Shown here: positions 55,493-63,369 of the stretch, piece by piece
How positions within the stretch are numbered: the first letter of the stretch is position 1
Layout: each line of letters begins with the position of its first letter
Source of the DNA: Halorubrum californiense DSM 19288
Lineage (GTDB): Archaea > Halobacteriota > Halobacteria > Halobacteriales > Haloferacaceae
Direction: 5' to 3'
Length of the DNA stretch: 64,000 nt
Assembly: GCF_000336875.1 (NCBI RefSeq)
Contig: NZ_AOJK01000036.1
Span: 153,493 to 217,492, forward strand
Program-made: the position numbers and the translations under genes
The notes under the pieces: generated by a model
What the model was told of the DNA's origin: nothing
Database searches by the model: none
What the model saw: only the letters and a program-made list of their open reading frames with translations

Positions 55493-55977
55493 GGCGACAC
55501 GGAGAGGCGGTCGTCGTCGTCGCCGTCCTCGAACCGGATCCCGCCGTCCTTGTACGTCTCCATGATGTAGTGGGTCACCGTCTGGGTGACCGCCGGCATC
55601 GGCGCGACCTGCTCGGAGATGAACTCGGAGACGTCCTGCATGTTCTCGCCGAGGACTTCGACGGCGAAGTCGTAGTCGCCGGAGACGAGGTGTAAGGCGT
55701 CGACCGCGGGAAACTTCGCGATCCGGTCCGCCACCTGCTCGTACCCGGTCTCGCGGTCGAGTTCGACGTTGATCTCGACGACGGCGCGGATCTTCCCCTC
55801 GTCGACGCGGTCCCAGTCGACGACGGCCTGGTAGCCGTGGACGACGCCGTCAGCCTCCAACGCGTCGATCGCGTCCGCTACCGCCGCCGCGTCGAGGCCC
55901 GTCTGGGCCGCGATGTCGTCGATGTCCTCGCGGGCGTTCCGCGCCAACACGTCGAGTACCTCGCGCTCGGCGTCCAT
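55489..55977 (-). CDS. Lrp/AsnC-family transcriptional regulator
   Basis: 162-aa regulator. The N-terminal HTH (about 4-48: EREVLDVLARNAREDIDDIA, QTGLDAAAVADAI) and the C-terminal RAM/ACT-like effector domain (about 65-145: VVEINVELDRETGYEQVAD, VSGDYDFAVEVLG) are clear. Such proteins bind amino acids and act as octamers. It overlaps the aminotransferase start by 4 nt, so it likely regulates that gene and itself. Confidence 0.93.
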   Translation of the reverse strand: MDAEREVLDVLARNAREDIDDIAAQTGLDAAAVADAIDALEADGVVHGYQAVVDWDRVDEGKIRAVVEINVELDRETGYEQVADRIAKFPAVDALHLVSGDYDFAVEVLGENMQDVSEFISEQVAPMPAVTQTVTHYIMETYKDGGIRFEDGDDDDRLSVSP

Positions 55978-56083
55978 ACCGTACGATCGCCCGGGGGCGG
56001 TTTATGAGTAGCGACGGGCGCAAGTCGGGCGAGGATCGGGTCACGCCACGCCGAGGTCGCTCCCGAGCCCCGAATCCTTATCA

Positions 56084-56101
56084 GTGATACCGATGTATCA
56101 C
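56084..56101 (+). promoter_or_regulatory. Operator palindrome of toxin-antitoxin operon
   Basis: gtgataccgatgtatcac is a perfect inverted repeat (7-bp arms, 4-bp centre). It lies 6 bp before the antitoxin ATG and just after a TATA-like cttatca (about 56077-56083), so a bound repressor would block transcription start. RHH antitoxins commonly bind such sites for autoregulation. Confidence 0.65.
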
Positions 56102-56106
56102 AGCAC

Positions 56107-56382
56107 ATGAGTACCGACACGAATCCCGGCGACGACCGGATGGAGAAGATCAACGTCCGTGTTCCGAAGTCCCTCTTGGATCGGATCGATGAGGTGTGGG
56201 AGCGACGGGGGTACGCGAGCAAGTCCGAGGCGATCCGCGACGCGCTGCGCGACTGGGCCGAGCCCTCCGTGACGCTCTCTGAGGAAACGCTCTCAGATCT
56301 GGCAGAGAGCCGCGAGCAGGCCGAGCGAGACGAGACGGTATCCGCCGAAGAGGCGCGTGAGCGACTAGGCCTGGATGACTGA
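56107..56382 (+). CDS. Ribbon-helix-helix antitoxin-like protein
   Basis: 91-aa protein with a MetJ/Arc/CopG-type RHH fold near residues 13-50: the strand KINVRVPKSLLDRIDEVW followed by helices with GYASKSEAIRDALRDWA. The C-terminal half is acidic and probably wraps a RelE-type toxin. It is followed with an 8-nt overlap by a toxin frame that is broken by an amber codon. A perfect operator palindrome precedes it. The gene itself looks intact. Confidence 0.88.
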   Translation: MSTDTNPGDDRMEKINVRVPKSLLDRIDEVWERRGYASKSEAIRDALRDWAEPSVTLSEETLSDLAESREQAERDETVSAEEARERLGLDD

Positions 56383-56638
56383 GGTCGAGTACACCGAGCA
56401 GGCGCTCTCTCACCTCGAATCACTCGATCCGCAGGCTGCCGATCGGATACTGAACAAGGTCGACGAGGCGACGGAGTGGACCGAACACCGGTTGGAACCG
56501 CTCTCCGGCTACCCGTAGTACAAGCTGCGAGCCGGCGACTACCGCGCTATCGTCGCGTGGGATCGGGGTGCTGATCTCATCCGCGTCGAGGCCGTCGGCC
56601 ACCGCCGGAACGTGTACGAGCGACACCTCCCTCCCTGA
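56375..56638 (+). pseudogene. RelE/ParE-type toxin with in-frame amber codon
   Basis: A frame of 87 codons overlapping the antitoxin by 8 nt encodes a RelE-like fold: TEVEYTEQALSHLESLDPQA at the start, EWTEHRLEPLSGYP, then TAG (56516-56518, codon 48), then YKLRAGDYRAIVAWDRG and VEAVGHRRNVYERHLPP. The residues on both sides of TAG match the usual (P-Y/F-Y/F-K-L-R-A-G-D-Y-R) stretch, so one aromatic codon became a stop. The catalytic C-terminal part is lost unless the stop is read through, or restart occurs. Confidence 0.85.
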
Positions 56639-56713
56639 GAGCGTTCCGCTCTGCCGTCCACCTCTCCTTCCGGCATCCCCACGGCTATGGGCGTGGCGCG
56701 AGATCGATGTGCC

Positions 56714-57577
56714 ATGGCTTCGAACACCACCAGCGAGCGCGACACGTTCGACATCGGCGGCGAGTTCACGGTCGACCGCCTCGGCTTCGGCGCGATGCGC
56801 GTCACCGGCGAGGACATCATTGGCCGACCGGACGACGAAGCGGCGGCGAAGGAGGTCCTCCGTCGGGCGGTCGACCGCGGCGTCGACTTCGTCGACACGG
56901 CGGACTCCTACGGACCGGGCGTCTCGGAGCGGCTCATCGGCGAGGCGCTCGGCGACCCCGACGACGTGGTCGTCGCCTCAAAGGCCGGCCTGCTCCGCAA
57001 CCGCGAGGGCGACTGGCTCCCCCACGGCGATCCGGACTTCTTGAAAAACCAAGTGCTGTGTAGTCTCGACCGACTCGGCACCGACGCGATCGACCTCTAC
57101 CAGTACCAGCGCCCCGACCCCGACACCGACTTCGAGGAGTCGGTCCACGCGTTCGCGGAGATGAAAGACGCCGGCCAGGTCGCCCACGTCGGCCTCTCGA
57201 ACGTCACCGTCGAGCAGTTGGAGACCGCGATGGATGTCGTCGATGTCGCCACCGTTCAGAACCGGTACAACGTCGGCCACCGCGACGACGAGGACGTGCT
57301 GCGCGCCTGCGAGGACCACGGCGTCGGCTTCATCCCGTGGGGGCCGATGTACGCGGTCGACGACGAGGAGTCCGCCGACGCGCTCGGCGAGGTCGCCGAA
57401 CGCCGAGACGCGACGACGCGGCAGGTCGCGCTCGCGTGGCTGCTCGACCACTCCGACGTGACGCTGCCGATCCCGGGCACGTCGAGCGTCGACCACCTCG
57501 AATCCAACCTCGCGGCCGCAGACCTGTCGCTCACCGACGAGGACCGCGCCGCGCTGAACGAGATCGACCCGCAGTAG
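56714..57577 (+). CDS. Aldo/keto reductase
   Basis: 287-aa NADPH-dependent TIM-barrel reductase. Catalytic tetrad segments: VDRGVDFVDTADSYGPGVSE (Asp, Tyr), VVVASKAGLLRNRE (Lys), and the H-like position in VAHVGLSNVTVEQL. The NADPH-binding C-terminal LPIPGTSSVDHLESNLAAAD is typical. Substrate unknown. ATG 56714 is adopted, the one at which homology starts; ATG 56687 is possible (9 codons longer). It has no apparent operon partner. Confidence 0.9.
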   Translation: MASNTTSERDTFDIGGEFTVDRLGFGAMRVTGEDIIGRPDDEAAAKEVLRRAVDRGVDFVDTADSYGPGVSERLIGEALGDPDDVVVASKAGLLRNREGDWLPHGDPDFLKNQVLCSLDRLGTDAIDLYQYQRPDPDTDFEESVHAFAEMKDAGQVAHVGLSNVTVEQLETAMDVVDVATVQNRYNVGHRDDEDVLRACEDHGVGFIPWGPMYAVDDEESADALGEVAERRDATTRQVALAWLLDHSDVTLPIPGTSSVDHLESNLAAADLSLTDEDRAALNEIDPQ

Positions 57578-57629
57578 TCTCGGGACGCTCGGGCGGCGCG
57601 ATCGAGTACGCGTGAGTCCCGCTCGAGGG

Positions 57630-58232
57630 TCACTCGACGGTCTCGACCCCGGCCATCTCGGCGACCTTCAGCGCGGTCGCGACGTTGAACGCGAGCCCGA
57701 GCGGCGCTGTGACGACCGCGGCCGCGACCGCCCCGCCCGCTCCGGCGTGTGCGAGGAGGCTCACCGGGACCGAACAGACCGCCGTGACGACCGCGACGGC
57801 GAGGAAGAAGCCGAGCGGTCGGTGCTCGTCGACGAGCGCGCGCGCCCGTCGCACCGCCGACTCGATTCCCCGGTCCTCCAAGGCGAGAACGTAGACGGTC
57901 GGGAAGTACAGATACGAGACGACGACGTACGCGCCGATCAGCGGGAGGAAGAACACCGCCGACTCCACCGTGCCGAACGGGAGCGACACCGACAGCCCGC
58001 CCCCGGTCGGCGAATCGACGAAGCTCCAGAGGTCGTACCGGTAGACGGGGAACGACGCGCGCAGCGAGAGCCCGTTCGTCTGCCCCGTCGCGAGCAGGTC
58101 GCGCGCTCGGAACAGCGCCGTCGCCAGCGGGACGAGCGCCAGCGGAAGCAGCCGCGAGAGATGCGAAACGGTGCGTTCGACGATCGGTTCCGCCGGATCG
58201 GGATCGGAGGGACCGGTGGAGGGCTGCGCCAT
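57630..58232 (-). CDS. Membrane protein of unknown function
   Basis: 200-aa integral membrane protein with about four hydrophobic segments: LSRLLPLALVPLATALF (about 24-40), SAVFFLPLIGAYVVVSYLYF (about 89-113), LGFFLAVAVVTAVCSVPVSL (about 139-162), and VAAAVVTAPLGLAFNVATAL (about 169-189). The loop RGIESAVRRARALVDEH between the second and third helices resembles the cytoplasmic loop of DUF-type haloarchaeal permease-like proteins. No catalytic motif is seen. The spacer to purA is 92 bp. Confidence 0.8.
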   Translation of the reverse strand: MAQPSTGPSDPDPAEPIVERTVSHLSRLLPLALVPLATALFRARDLLATGQTNGLSLRASFPVYRYDLWSFVDSPTGGGLSVSLPFGTVESAVFFLPLIGAYVVVSYLYFPTVYVLALEDRGIESAVRRARALVDEHRPLGFFLAVAVVTAVCSVPVSLLAHAGAGGAVAAAVVTAPLGLAFNVATALKVAEMAGVETVE

Positions 58233-58324
58233 ACCGGCGGCTCGCGTTCGGGCCTCAAAAGCGTCGGCCGTCAGCGGTAGCCGTCCGCACGCTGCGGTCG
58301 GCTCCCGGGCGCAGGGCGCCGACG

Positions 58325-59680
58325 CTACTCCTCGAACGGGTTCGTCAGCTCGACCGTCTCCTCGCGGTCGGGGCCGACGCCGACCGCGTAGATCGGGGTG
58401 TCGATCTCGTCGGCGAGGAACTCGAGGTAGTCACGAGCCGCCTCGGGGAGCGCGTCGTAGCCTGCCTCGGCGACCGCCGAGGAGTCGAACGGCTCCCAGG
58501 TGTCGAGCGTCTCGTAGATCGGCTCGCAGCGCTCCCACCGGTCGGTAGTGGTGGGGACGGTGTCCAACTCCTCGCCCTCCAGCCCGTACCCCGTACACAC
58601 CTTCAGCTCGTCGAGCCCGGCGAGCACGTCGACGTGGTTGACCGCGACGCCGGTGAACCCGGAGACGCGCGCGGCGTGGCGGAGCATCGGCAGGTCGAGC
58701 CAGCCGATCCGGCGTGGGCGGCCCGTGACCGTGCCGAACTCGCCGCCCTTCTCGCGGATGTCGTCGGCGAGCGCCTCCTCGTCGGCGTCGCCGTCGAGTT
58801 CGGTCGGGAGCGGCCCCTCACCGACCCGCGAGAGGTACGCCTTCACGATGCCGACGACCTCGCCGTCGCCGACGGTCGTGACACCAACTCCCGAGCCGAC
58901 CGACGCCGCGCCCGCCGTCGGGTTCGACGAGGTGACGAACGGGTAGTTCCCGTGATCGACGTCGATGTGGGTCCCCTGCGCGCCCTCGAAGAGGATCTCG
59001 TCGCCCGCTTCGCTCCGGCGGTGGAGGTAGTCGGCGCAGTTGACGGTCATCTCCTCGTCGGCGAGGCGCTCGCCGATCGCGGCGAACTCCTCGTGGAGCG
59101 CGTCGACGTCGAACGCCTCCGCCCGCTCGTCGTCGTCCCCGATTTCGAGCCCGTACACGTCCTCGACGAGCGCGCGCTTCTGTGGGACCGCGTATTCGAG
59201 CTTCTCGCGGAGCGCGTCGGGGTCGAGCAGGTCCGCGATCCGGATCCCGCGGCGGCCGGCCTTGTCCTCGTAGGTCGGGCCGATGCCGCGACCGGTAGTG
59301 CCGACCGCGTCGCCGGCGTCGTCGTCGGCCTTGACCTCCTCTTCGATCCCGTCCAGCACGCGGTGGTACGGCATGATGACGTGCGCCCGGCGGGCGACGC
59401 GCACGTCGGGGTCGAGCCCGCGCTCGCGCAAGTCGTCTATCTCGGTGAACAGCGTCTTCGGGTTGACGACGCAGCCGTTGCCGAGGATGCCGACAGTCCC
59501 CCGGACCGCGCCGCTCGGAACCAGCGAGAGTTTGTACTCCGCGCCGCCTTCGACGACGGTGTGGCCGGCGTTGTCGCCGCCCTGATAACGGACCACGACG
59601 TCCGCGTCCCCTCCCCACCGGTCGACGAGTGCGCCCTTGCCCTCGTCGCCGAGTTGGGAGCCGACGATGGTGAGTGTCAT
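58325..59680 (-). CDS. purA: Adenylosuccinate synthase
   Basis: 451-aa GTP-dependent enzyme that adds aspartate to IMP, the first committed step to AMP. Family signatures: SQLGDEGKGALVDRWGGDAD (catalytic Asp and P-loop-like), QGGDNAGHTVV (IMP-binding), GTTGRGIGPTYEDKAGRRG, FEGAQGTHIDVDHGNYP, SNPTAGAASVGSGVGVT, and RRIGWLDLPML near the C-terminus. The ATG 59680 is chosen, since the conserved MTLTIVGSQLGDEG begins there. A TATA-like gttttacc is on the minus strand at about 59703-59710. Confidence 0.97.
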   Translation of the reverse strand: MTLTIVGSQLGDEGKGALVDRWGGDADVVVRYQGGDNAGHTVVEGGAEYKLSLVPSGAVRGTVGILGNGCVVNPKTLFTEIDDLRERGLDPDVRVARRAHVIMPYHRVLDGIEEEVKADDDAGDAVGTTGRGIGPTYEDKAGRRGIRIADLLDPDALREKLEYAVPQKRALVEDVYGLEIGDDDERAEAFDVDALHEEFAAIGERLADEEMTVNCADYLHRRSEAGDEILFEGAQGTHIDVDHGNYPFVTSSNPTAGAASVGSGVGVTTVGDGEVVGIVKAYLSRVGEGPLPTELDGDADEEALADDIREKGGEFGTVTGRPRRIGWLDLPMLRHAARVSGFTGVAVNHVDVLAGLDELKVCTGYGLEGEELDTVPTTTDRWERCEPIYETLDTWEPFDSSAVAEAGYDALPEAARDYLEFLADEIDTPIYAVGVGPDREETVELTNPFEE

Positions 59681-59973
59681 ACGCCCTGCCGATTCCGCGC
59701 GCGGGGTAAAACCGATTACGGTCTGCGACCGTGAGACTGGCACAGATGTGGATCAGAAAATGGGACGACCGCTGAGAATACTCTCGTTCGTGTATTCACT
59801 CGGCGTCGCCTCGCGACGGGTCCGGTATGTGCTTTTCCCGCGCGTTGGCACACGCCCGCCGTGCCGCGATCGAACACGTTAACTACTCCCACGTCAAAGC
59901 GTGCGATCTGACGAGGCCTCCCCGGCCGGCGACAGCAACTTTTAAACGGGGGCATGACGAGTTAACATGTGCC
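59681..59973. promoter_or_regulatory. Divergent promoter region of purA and winged-helix gene
   Basis: This 293-bp stretch contains no gene. It holds gaatac (59776-59781) and gtattc (59792-59797), a 6-bp inverted repeat, a gttaac at about 59878-59883 and again close to the winged-helix gene start, and the TATA-like ttttaaac (59940-59947) 27-34 bp before the ATG at 59974. It could carry regulator sites for both genes. Confidence 0.4.
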
Positions 59974-60279
59974 ATGATAGATCGATTAGAGAAGGAGGTA
60001 GACATGCTGGAACGTCACCTCCAAGTCCTGCGGATGGTCATCGAAAACGAGCCGATCGGCATCGTGAAGATGTCGAACGAGACCGGCTACCCGCACCACA
60101 AGGTGCGCTACTCGCTGCGCGTCCTCGAAGAGGAGAACCTCATCGAGCCGTCCAGTCAGGGCGCGATCACCACGGAGCGGACCCACGAGTTCGTCGACGA
60201 ACTCGACGAAAAGCTCGACGAGACCGTCGAGAAGCTCGGATCCATGCGGATCGACGACGCCGCAGAACTCGAGAACTGA
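59974..60279 (+). CDS. Winged-helix DNA-binding protein, conserved haloarchaeal type
   Basis: 101-aa protein. A short N-terminal coiled helix (DRLEKEVDMLERHLQVLRMV) precedes a winged-helix fold: EPIGIVKMSNETGYPHHKVRYSLRVLEEENLIEPSSQGAITT is the helix-turn-helix and wing. The end (DELDEKLDETVEKLGSMRI) is a dimerisation-like helix. The family role is unknown. A TATA box 27-34 bp upstream of the ATG supports a leaderless start. It is divergent from purA and could regulate it, but that is only positional inference. Confidence 0.85.
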   Translation: MIDRLEKEVDMLERHLQVLRMVIENEPIGIVKMSNETGYPHHKVRYSLRVLEEENLIEPSSQGAITTERTHEFVDELDEKLDETVEKLGSMRIDDAAELEN

Positions 60280-60361
60280 CCGCGCTTTCGATTTCGACCA
60301 CCGACACATCTCCCGCGTTTCTGCGCTCCGCGTAGTCGTCTCCGACGGGGACCCGCGACGG

Positions 60362-62665
60362 CTACAGGTCCGGGACCGTCATGTGGAACCCGCCGTCGCG
60401 CGCCTCGACGAGACAGAGGTGGTACCCTTGCTTGCGCGAGAGCTTCACGAAGCTCGCCCGCTTCGACCGGCTGAACAGGCCGCCGCCGACCGCGTCGCTC
60501 GCGGTCTCCAGCGCGCCCGGCTCGAAGAAGCTCTCGGTCACCGCGAACGCGCCGGCGAACGTCTCGTTCGACCCCGCGATGTCGCGCCCGTTCTCGACGA
60601 GCGACTCCAGCGTTCCCTCCTCGGTGGGGTCCCGGCTGTCGTTCAGGTCGGCGACGAACAGCGGGTGGCCCATCCGGTCGCGCAACACGAGGTCGAACGA
60701 CCGCTGCTCACGCACCTCCTCGCCGCCCTCGCGAAGCTCGATTGACACCGTCCCGCCGATCTCGGCGCGGTCGATCTCCGGGAGCGCGTCGTAGAGGTCG
60801 CGGAGCGTCCCCTCGTTGCCGGTGCCGCGGACCTCGAACGGGAGGTCCTCGACCAGCCAGCGGGTGAAGCCGTACTCGATGGTCTCCTCGAGGAACTCCG
60901 TGAACGGGCGGCCGTCAACCGCGAGGCCGTCCGTCTCGAAGCTCGTGTGGTGTTCCATCCGGAGGTTCTCGCGGAGCGCATCGCGGTCGGCGCTCCCCTC
61001 GTGGGCGTCGGTCAGCGTCGCGCCCTCCTTCGAGTCGTACCTGATGAACAGGTTCGTCCCGTTGCGCGCCTCGGCCGGCGTGAGCGTCCGCTCCGCGTCA
61101 GGGAGCCGCTCCTTGGCGTTCGAGAGCTCACTGCGGAGCCGGTCGCGCTCCTCTCGAAGGTCATCGACCTCCGTTTCGAGGCGTTCGACCTCGTCGGCCA
61201 GCTCGTCCCGCTCCGTCTCGACCTCGTCGCGCTCGGCCGCCAGCCGGTCGCGTTCGTCCGCGAGCGACTGCCGCTCGGTCTCCGTCTCCTCTAAGGCCGC
61301 CTCGAGCTTTCGGAGGCGATCCGAGCCCGCACCGCCCTGCGCGTCGCGCGCTTCCCGCGTCGACACCGCCGACGGCGTCGACGCGGACTGCGCGGACTGC
61401 GCGGTCGAGCGCGGCGACGGCGACTCGCCGTTCGCGGTCGACTCGCTCCGCTCGGTTCCGGCTCGGTCGTCTGCCGGGCCAGAGCCCCGAGCCGACGCCG
61501 AGCGCCGATCGTCGTCCGCCGTGGGTTCGCCACTCGCTTTCGAGGGGTCAAGCGCCGGAATCGACTTCTGTTCTCTCCACTCGGCCTCCTCCGAGAACAC
61601 GTCCTCGGAGTCCGGCGCGCCGGTGCGATCCGAGTCGGCGCGGTCCGAGCCGGAGGCGTCCGCGTCGCCGGCGGCCTCGGCGGCCGCCCTCTCTGACTCG
61701 GTCGCCGGCCGTCGAGCGCGCTCTGACCCGCCCGAGTCGCGGGCGTCTCCCTCGGCGGACTCGGCGTCCCCGATCTGAACCGCGCTGCGCGACGGCGGCT
61801 CTCCGTCTCCCGATGCGCCTCCGCTCGAACCGGCGTCCGCTCGCTCGTCAGCCGCGCTCGCGTCCACGCCAGCCGTCTCACTGCGCCGAGTCGACGCCGC
61901 CGGGTCGTCGTCTCGACTGTCGTCCGGCGCGCCGCCGACCGCGGCTGGGGACTCGTCGTCGTCTCCGTCCGTCCCGTCGTCACCGCCCGTTTCGGCGTCG
62001 CTCCGTTCGGACTCCGTCTCGTCGGTCGCGGCGTCAGCGGCGTCCGCAGCGTCCGCGTCGGGGACGGCGTCTGTACCGACGGCGTCGTCCGTACCAGCCG
62101 TGGTGTCCGCGTCGGCCGCGTCGTCACCCTCCGGGAGCGGTCGGACGTCGAGGTCGACCTCGTACACCGTGTAGATGCCGACCTCGTCGGCGGCGAGTTC
62201 GAAGGCGTCGTCGCCCGTCTCCAACCGCCTCGCGTTGCCGACGTACGCCGCCGCCATCGACTCGCCGCCCGTGTACGCGACGTAGTAGTCGCCGGAGAGG
62301 ACGTTCTCCGACAGCTCGATGTAGCCGGTGAACCCACCCCGCGAGAGCTTCTGGTCGGCCTCATTCAGCGGCGTGTCGTTGGTGTAGTACTTCGCCCGCG
62401 GCTCGCCGCCGAGTTCCTGCATGGCGAAAAGCACCGGGAGCGCCTCGTCGGGGGCCCGGTAGATCGTCCCGGAGGCGTCCGCGAAGGCGTCGAGCGTGGC
62501 GTCCACGACGCCGACGACCCGCCCGTCCACGAGGAACAGCCACCCGGTTCCGTCGGTCGCCGCGCCGGAGAACCCGTCGTCGACGATCCGCCGGAGTCCC
62601 GCGAACCCGCCGGAGAACGAGCGGTCGTCCCACTCGGTGATCGCTTCCCTTCGCTGTGCGTCCAT
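60362..62665 (-). CDS. Large haloarchaeal protein with disordered acidic centre and coiled coil
   Basis: 767-aa protein of unknown function. N-terminal about 1-165 is a globular domain (WDDRSFSGGFAGLRRIVDDG, TGWLFLVDGRVVGVVDATLD, KLSRGGFTGYIELSENVLSG). About 170-470 is low-complexity, rich in Asp, Ala, Ser, Glu and Gly, likely disordered. A coiled coil (about 450-515) with heptads such as LEAALEETETERQSLADERD follows. The C-terminal domain (about 540-767) has NGTNLFIRYDSKEGATLTD and RDRMGHPLFVADLNDSRDPT. Layout suggests a structural or tethering role. Start chosen at ATG 62665, with TATA-like tatttggg on the minus strand 27-34 bp before it. Confidence 0.8.
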   Translation of the reverse strand: MDAQRREAITEWDDRSFSGGFAGLRRIVDDGFSGAATDGTGWLFLVDGRVVGVVDATLDAFADASGTIYRAPDEALPVLFAMQELGGEPRAKYYTNDTPLNEADQKLSRGGFTGYIELSENVLSGDYYVAYTGGESMAAAYVGNARRLETGDDAFELAADEVGIYTVYEVDLDVRPLPEGDDAADADTTAGTDDAVGTDAVPDADAADAADAATDETESERSDAETGGDDGTDGDDDESPAAVGGAPDDSRDDDPAASTRRSETAGVDASAADERADAGSSGGASGDGEPPSRSAVQIGDAESAEGDARDSGGSERARRPATESERAAAEAAGDADASGSDRADSDRTGAPDSEDVFSEEAEWREQKSIPALDPSKASGEPTADDDRRSASARGSGPADDRAGTERSESTANGESPSPRSTAQSAQSASTPSAVSTREARDAQGGAGSDRLRKLEAALEETETERQSLADERDRLAAERDEVETERDELADEVERLETEVDDLREERDRLRSELSNAKERLPDAERTLTPAEARNGTNLFIRYDSKEGATLTDAHEGSADRDALRENLRMEHHTSFETDGLAVDGRPFTEFLEETIEYGFTRWLVEDLPFEVRGTGNEGTLRDLYDALPEIDRAEIGGTVSIELREGGEEVREQRSFDLVLRDRMGHPLFVADLNDSRDPTEEGTLESLVENGRDIAGSNETFAGAFAVTESFFEPGALETASDAVGGGLFSRSKRASFVKLSRKQGYHLCLVEARDGGFHMTVPDL

Positions 62666-62699
62666 ATTTGGGTGTATCTCGCCAACACCGACCCAAATA
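62665..62699 (-). promoter_or_regulatory. Inverted repeat over start of 767-aa protein gene
   Basis: tatttgggt (62665-62673) and acccaaata (62691-62699) are perfect 9-bp inverted arms 17 bp apart. The right arm is the minus-strand TATA-like tatttggg, and the left arm touches the start codon. It could be an operator that blocks transcription, or a coincidence of a TATA box with its mirror. Confidence 0.4.
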
Positions 62700-62793
62700 C
62701 CTTCCGGACCGTGAGACGGCCGTCTGACGCCGCGACTCGGGGTTCGGCTCGGTCGCCCACGGGCACGATCGGGCGCTCCGAACGGCTCCTCGC

Positions 62794-63267
62794 TCAGCGA
62801 TCGCCGACGGCGGCGATCGCCTCCCGACCGAGGTCGACGACGTCGTCCGGGAGGTCGCTCGCCGCGAGCTCCGAGGGGGTGTACCAGCGCCAGCGCGCCG
62901 GGTCGACCTCGTCGTCGCCGTCGGGGGCGATCTCCCGAGAGTCGACGCGGGCGTAGTAGAGGTGGTCGACGTGCTGGTGACCCACCGACCCGTCTTCGTG
63001 GACGTTGATGTCGTGGAGCATGAGGTGGGCCGGCTCGGGGAGCCCGCGGGTGTTCGGGCCCGTGATCTCCGACTCCGTCGCGACCAGCTCCGGCGCGAGT
63101 CCCGTCTCCTCGCGGACCTCGCGGCGCGCGGCCTCGTGCGGGAGCTCGTCGCGGTCGACGTGGCCGCCGGGCGGCAGCCGGATCCCGAGCCGCTCGTGTT
63201 CGTGAAGCGCCGTCGCCCCGTCGTTGACGATGTACGTCGTCGCCGTGAAGTGGCGAGTCGTTTCCAT
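62794..63267 (-). CDS. NUDIX hydrolase
   Basis: 157-aa phosphohydrolase. The Nudix box GX5EX7REUXEEXGU is complete in GGHVDRDELPHEAARREVREETG (with the second Glu pair binding Mg2+). The N-terminal strand TATTYIVNDGATALHEHERLG is typical; the C-terminal end has RWRWYTPSELAASDL. The likely substrates are nucleoside diphosphate derivatives. Between 62699 and 62794 no gene is seen. It is not clearly linked to its neighbours. Confidence 0.93.
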   Translation of the reverse strand: METTRHFTATTYIVNDGATALHEHERLGIRLPPGGHVDRDELPHEAARREVREETGLAPELVATESEITGPNTRGLPEPAHLMLHDINVHEDGSVGHQHVDHLYYARVDSREIAPDGDDEVDPARWRWYTPSELAASDLPDDVVDLGREAIAAVGDR

Positions 63268-63369
63268 GTCCGCGGGTGGCGACGCGTCGACTTCGCGGTT
63301 TCGACTCGGGCGAATCGGGAGGGTTCGGGCGGGCGACGAGACGACGCCGAGCCGACCAGGAAAAGCGCG

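Noticed and set aside
56516..56518. Pyrrolysine or other recoding of TAG in the toxin
   Set aside because: No recoding element is visible and the event is best explained by a single nonsense change; kept only as a remote option.
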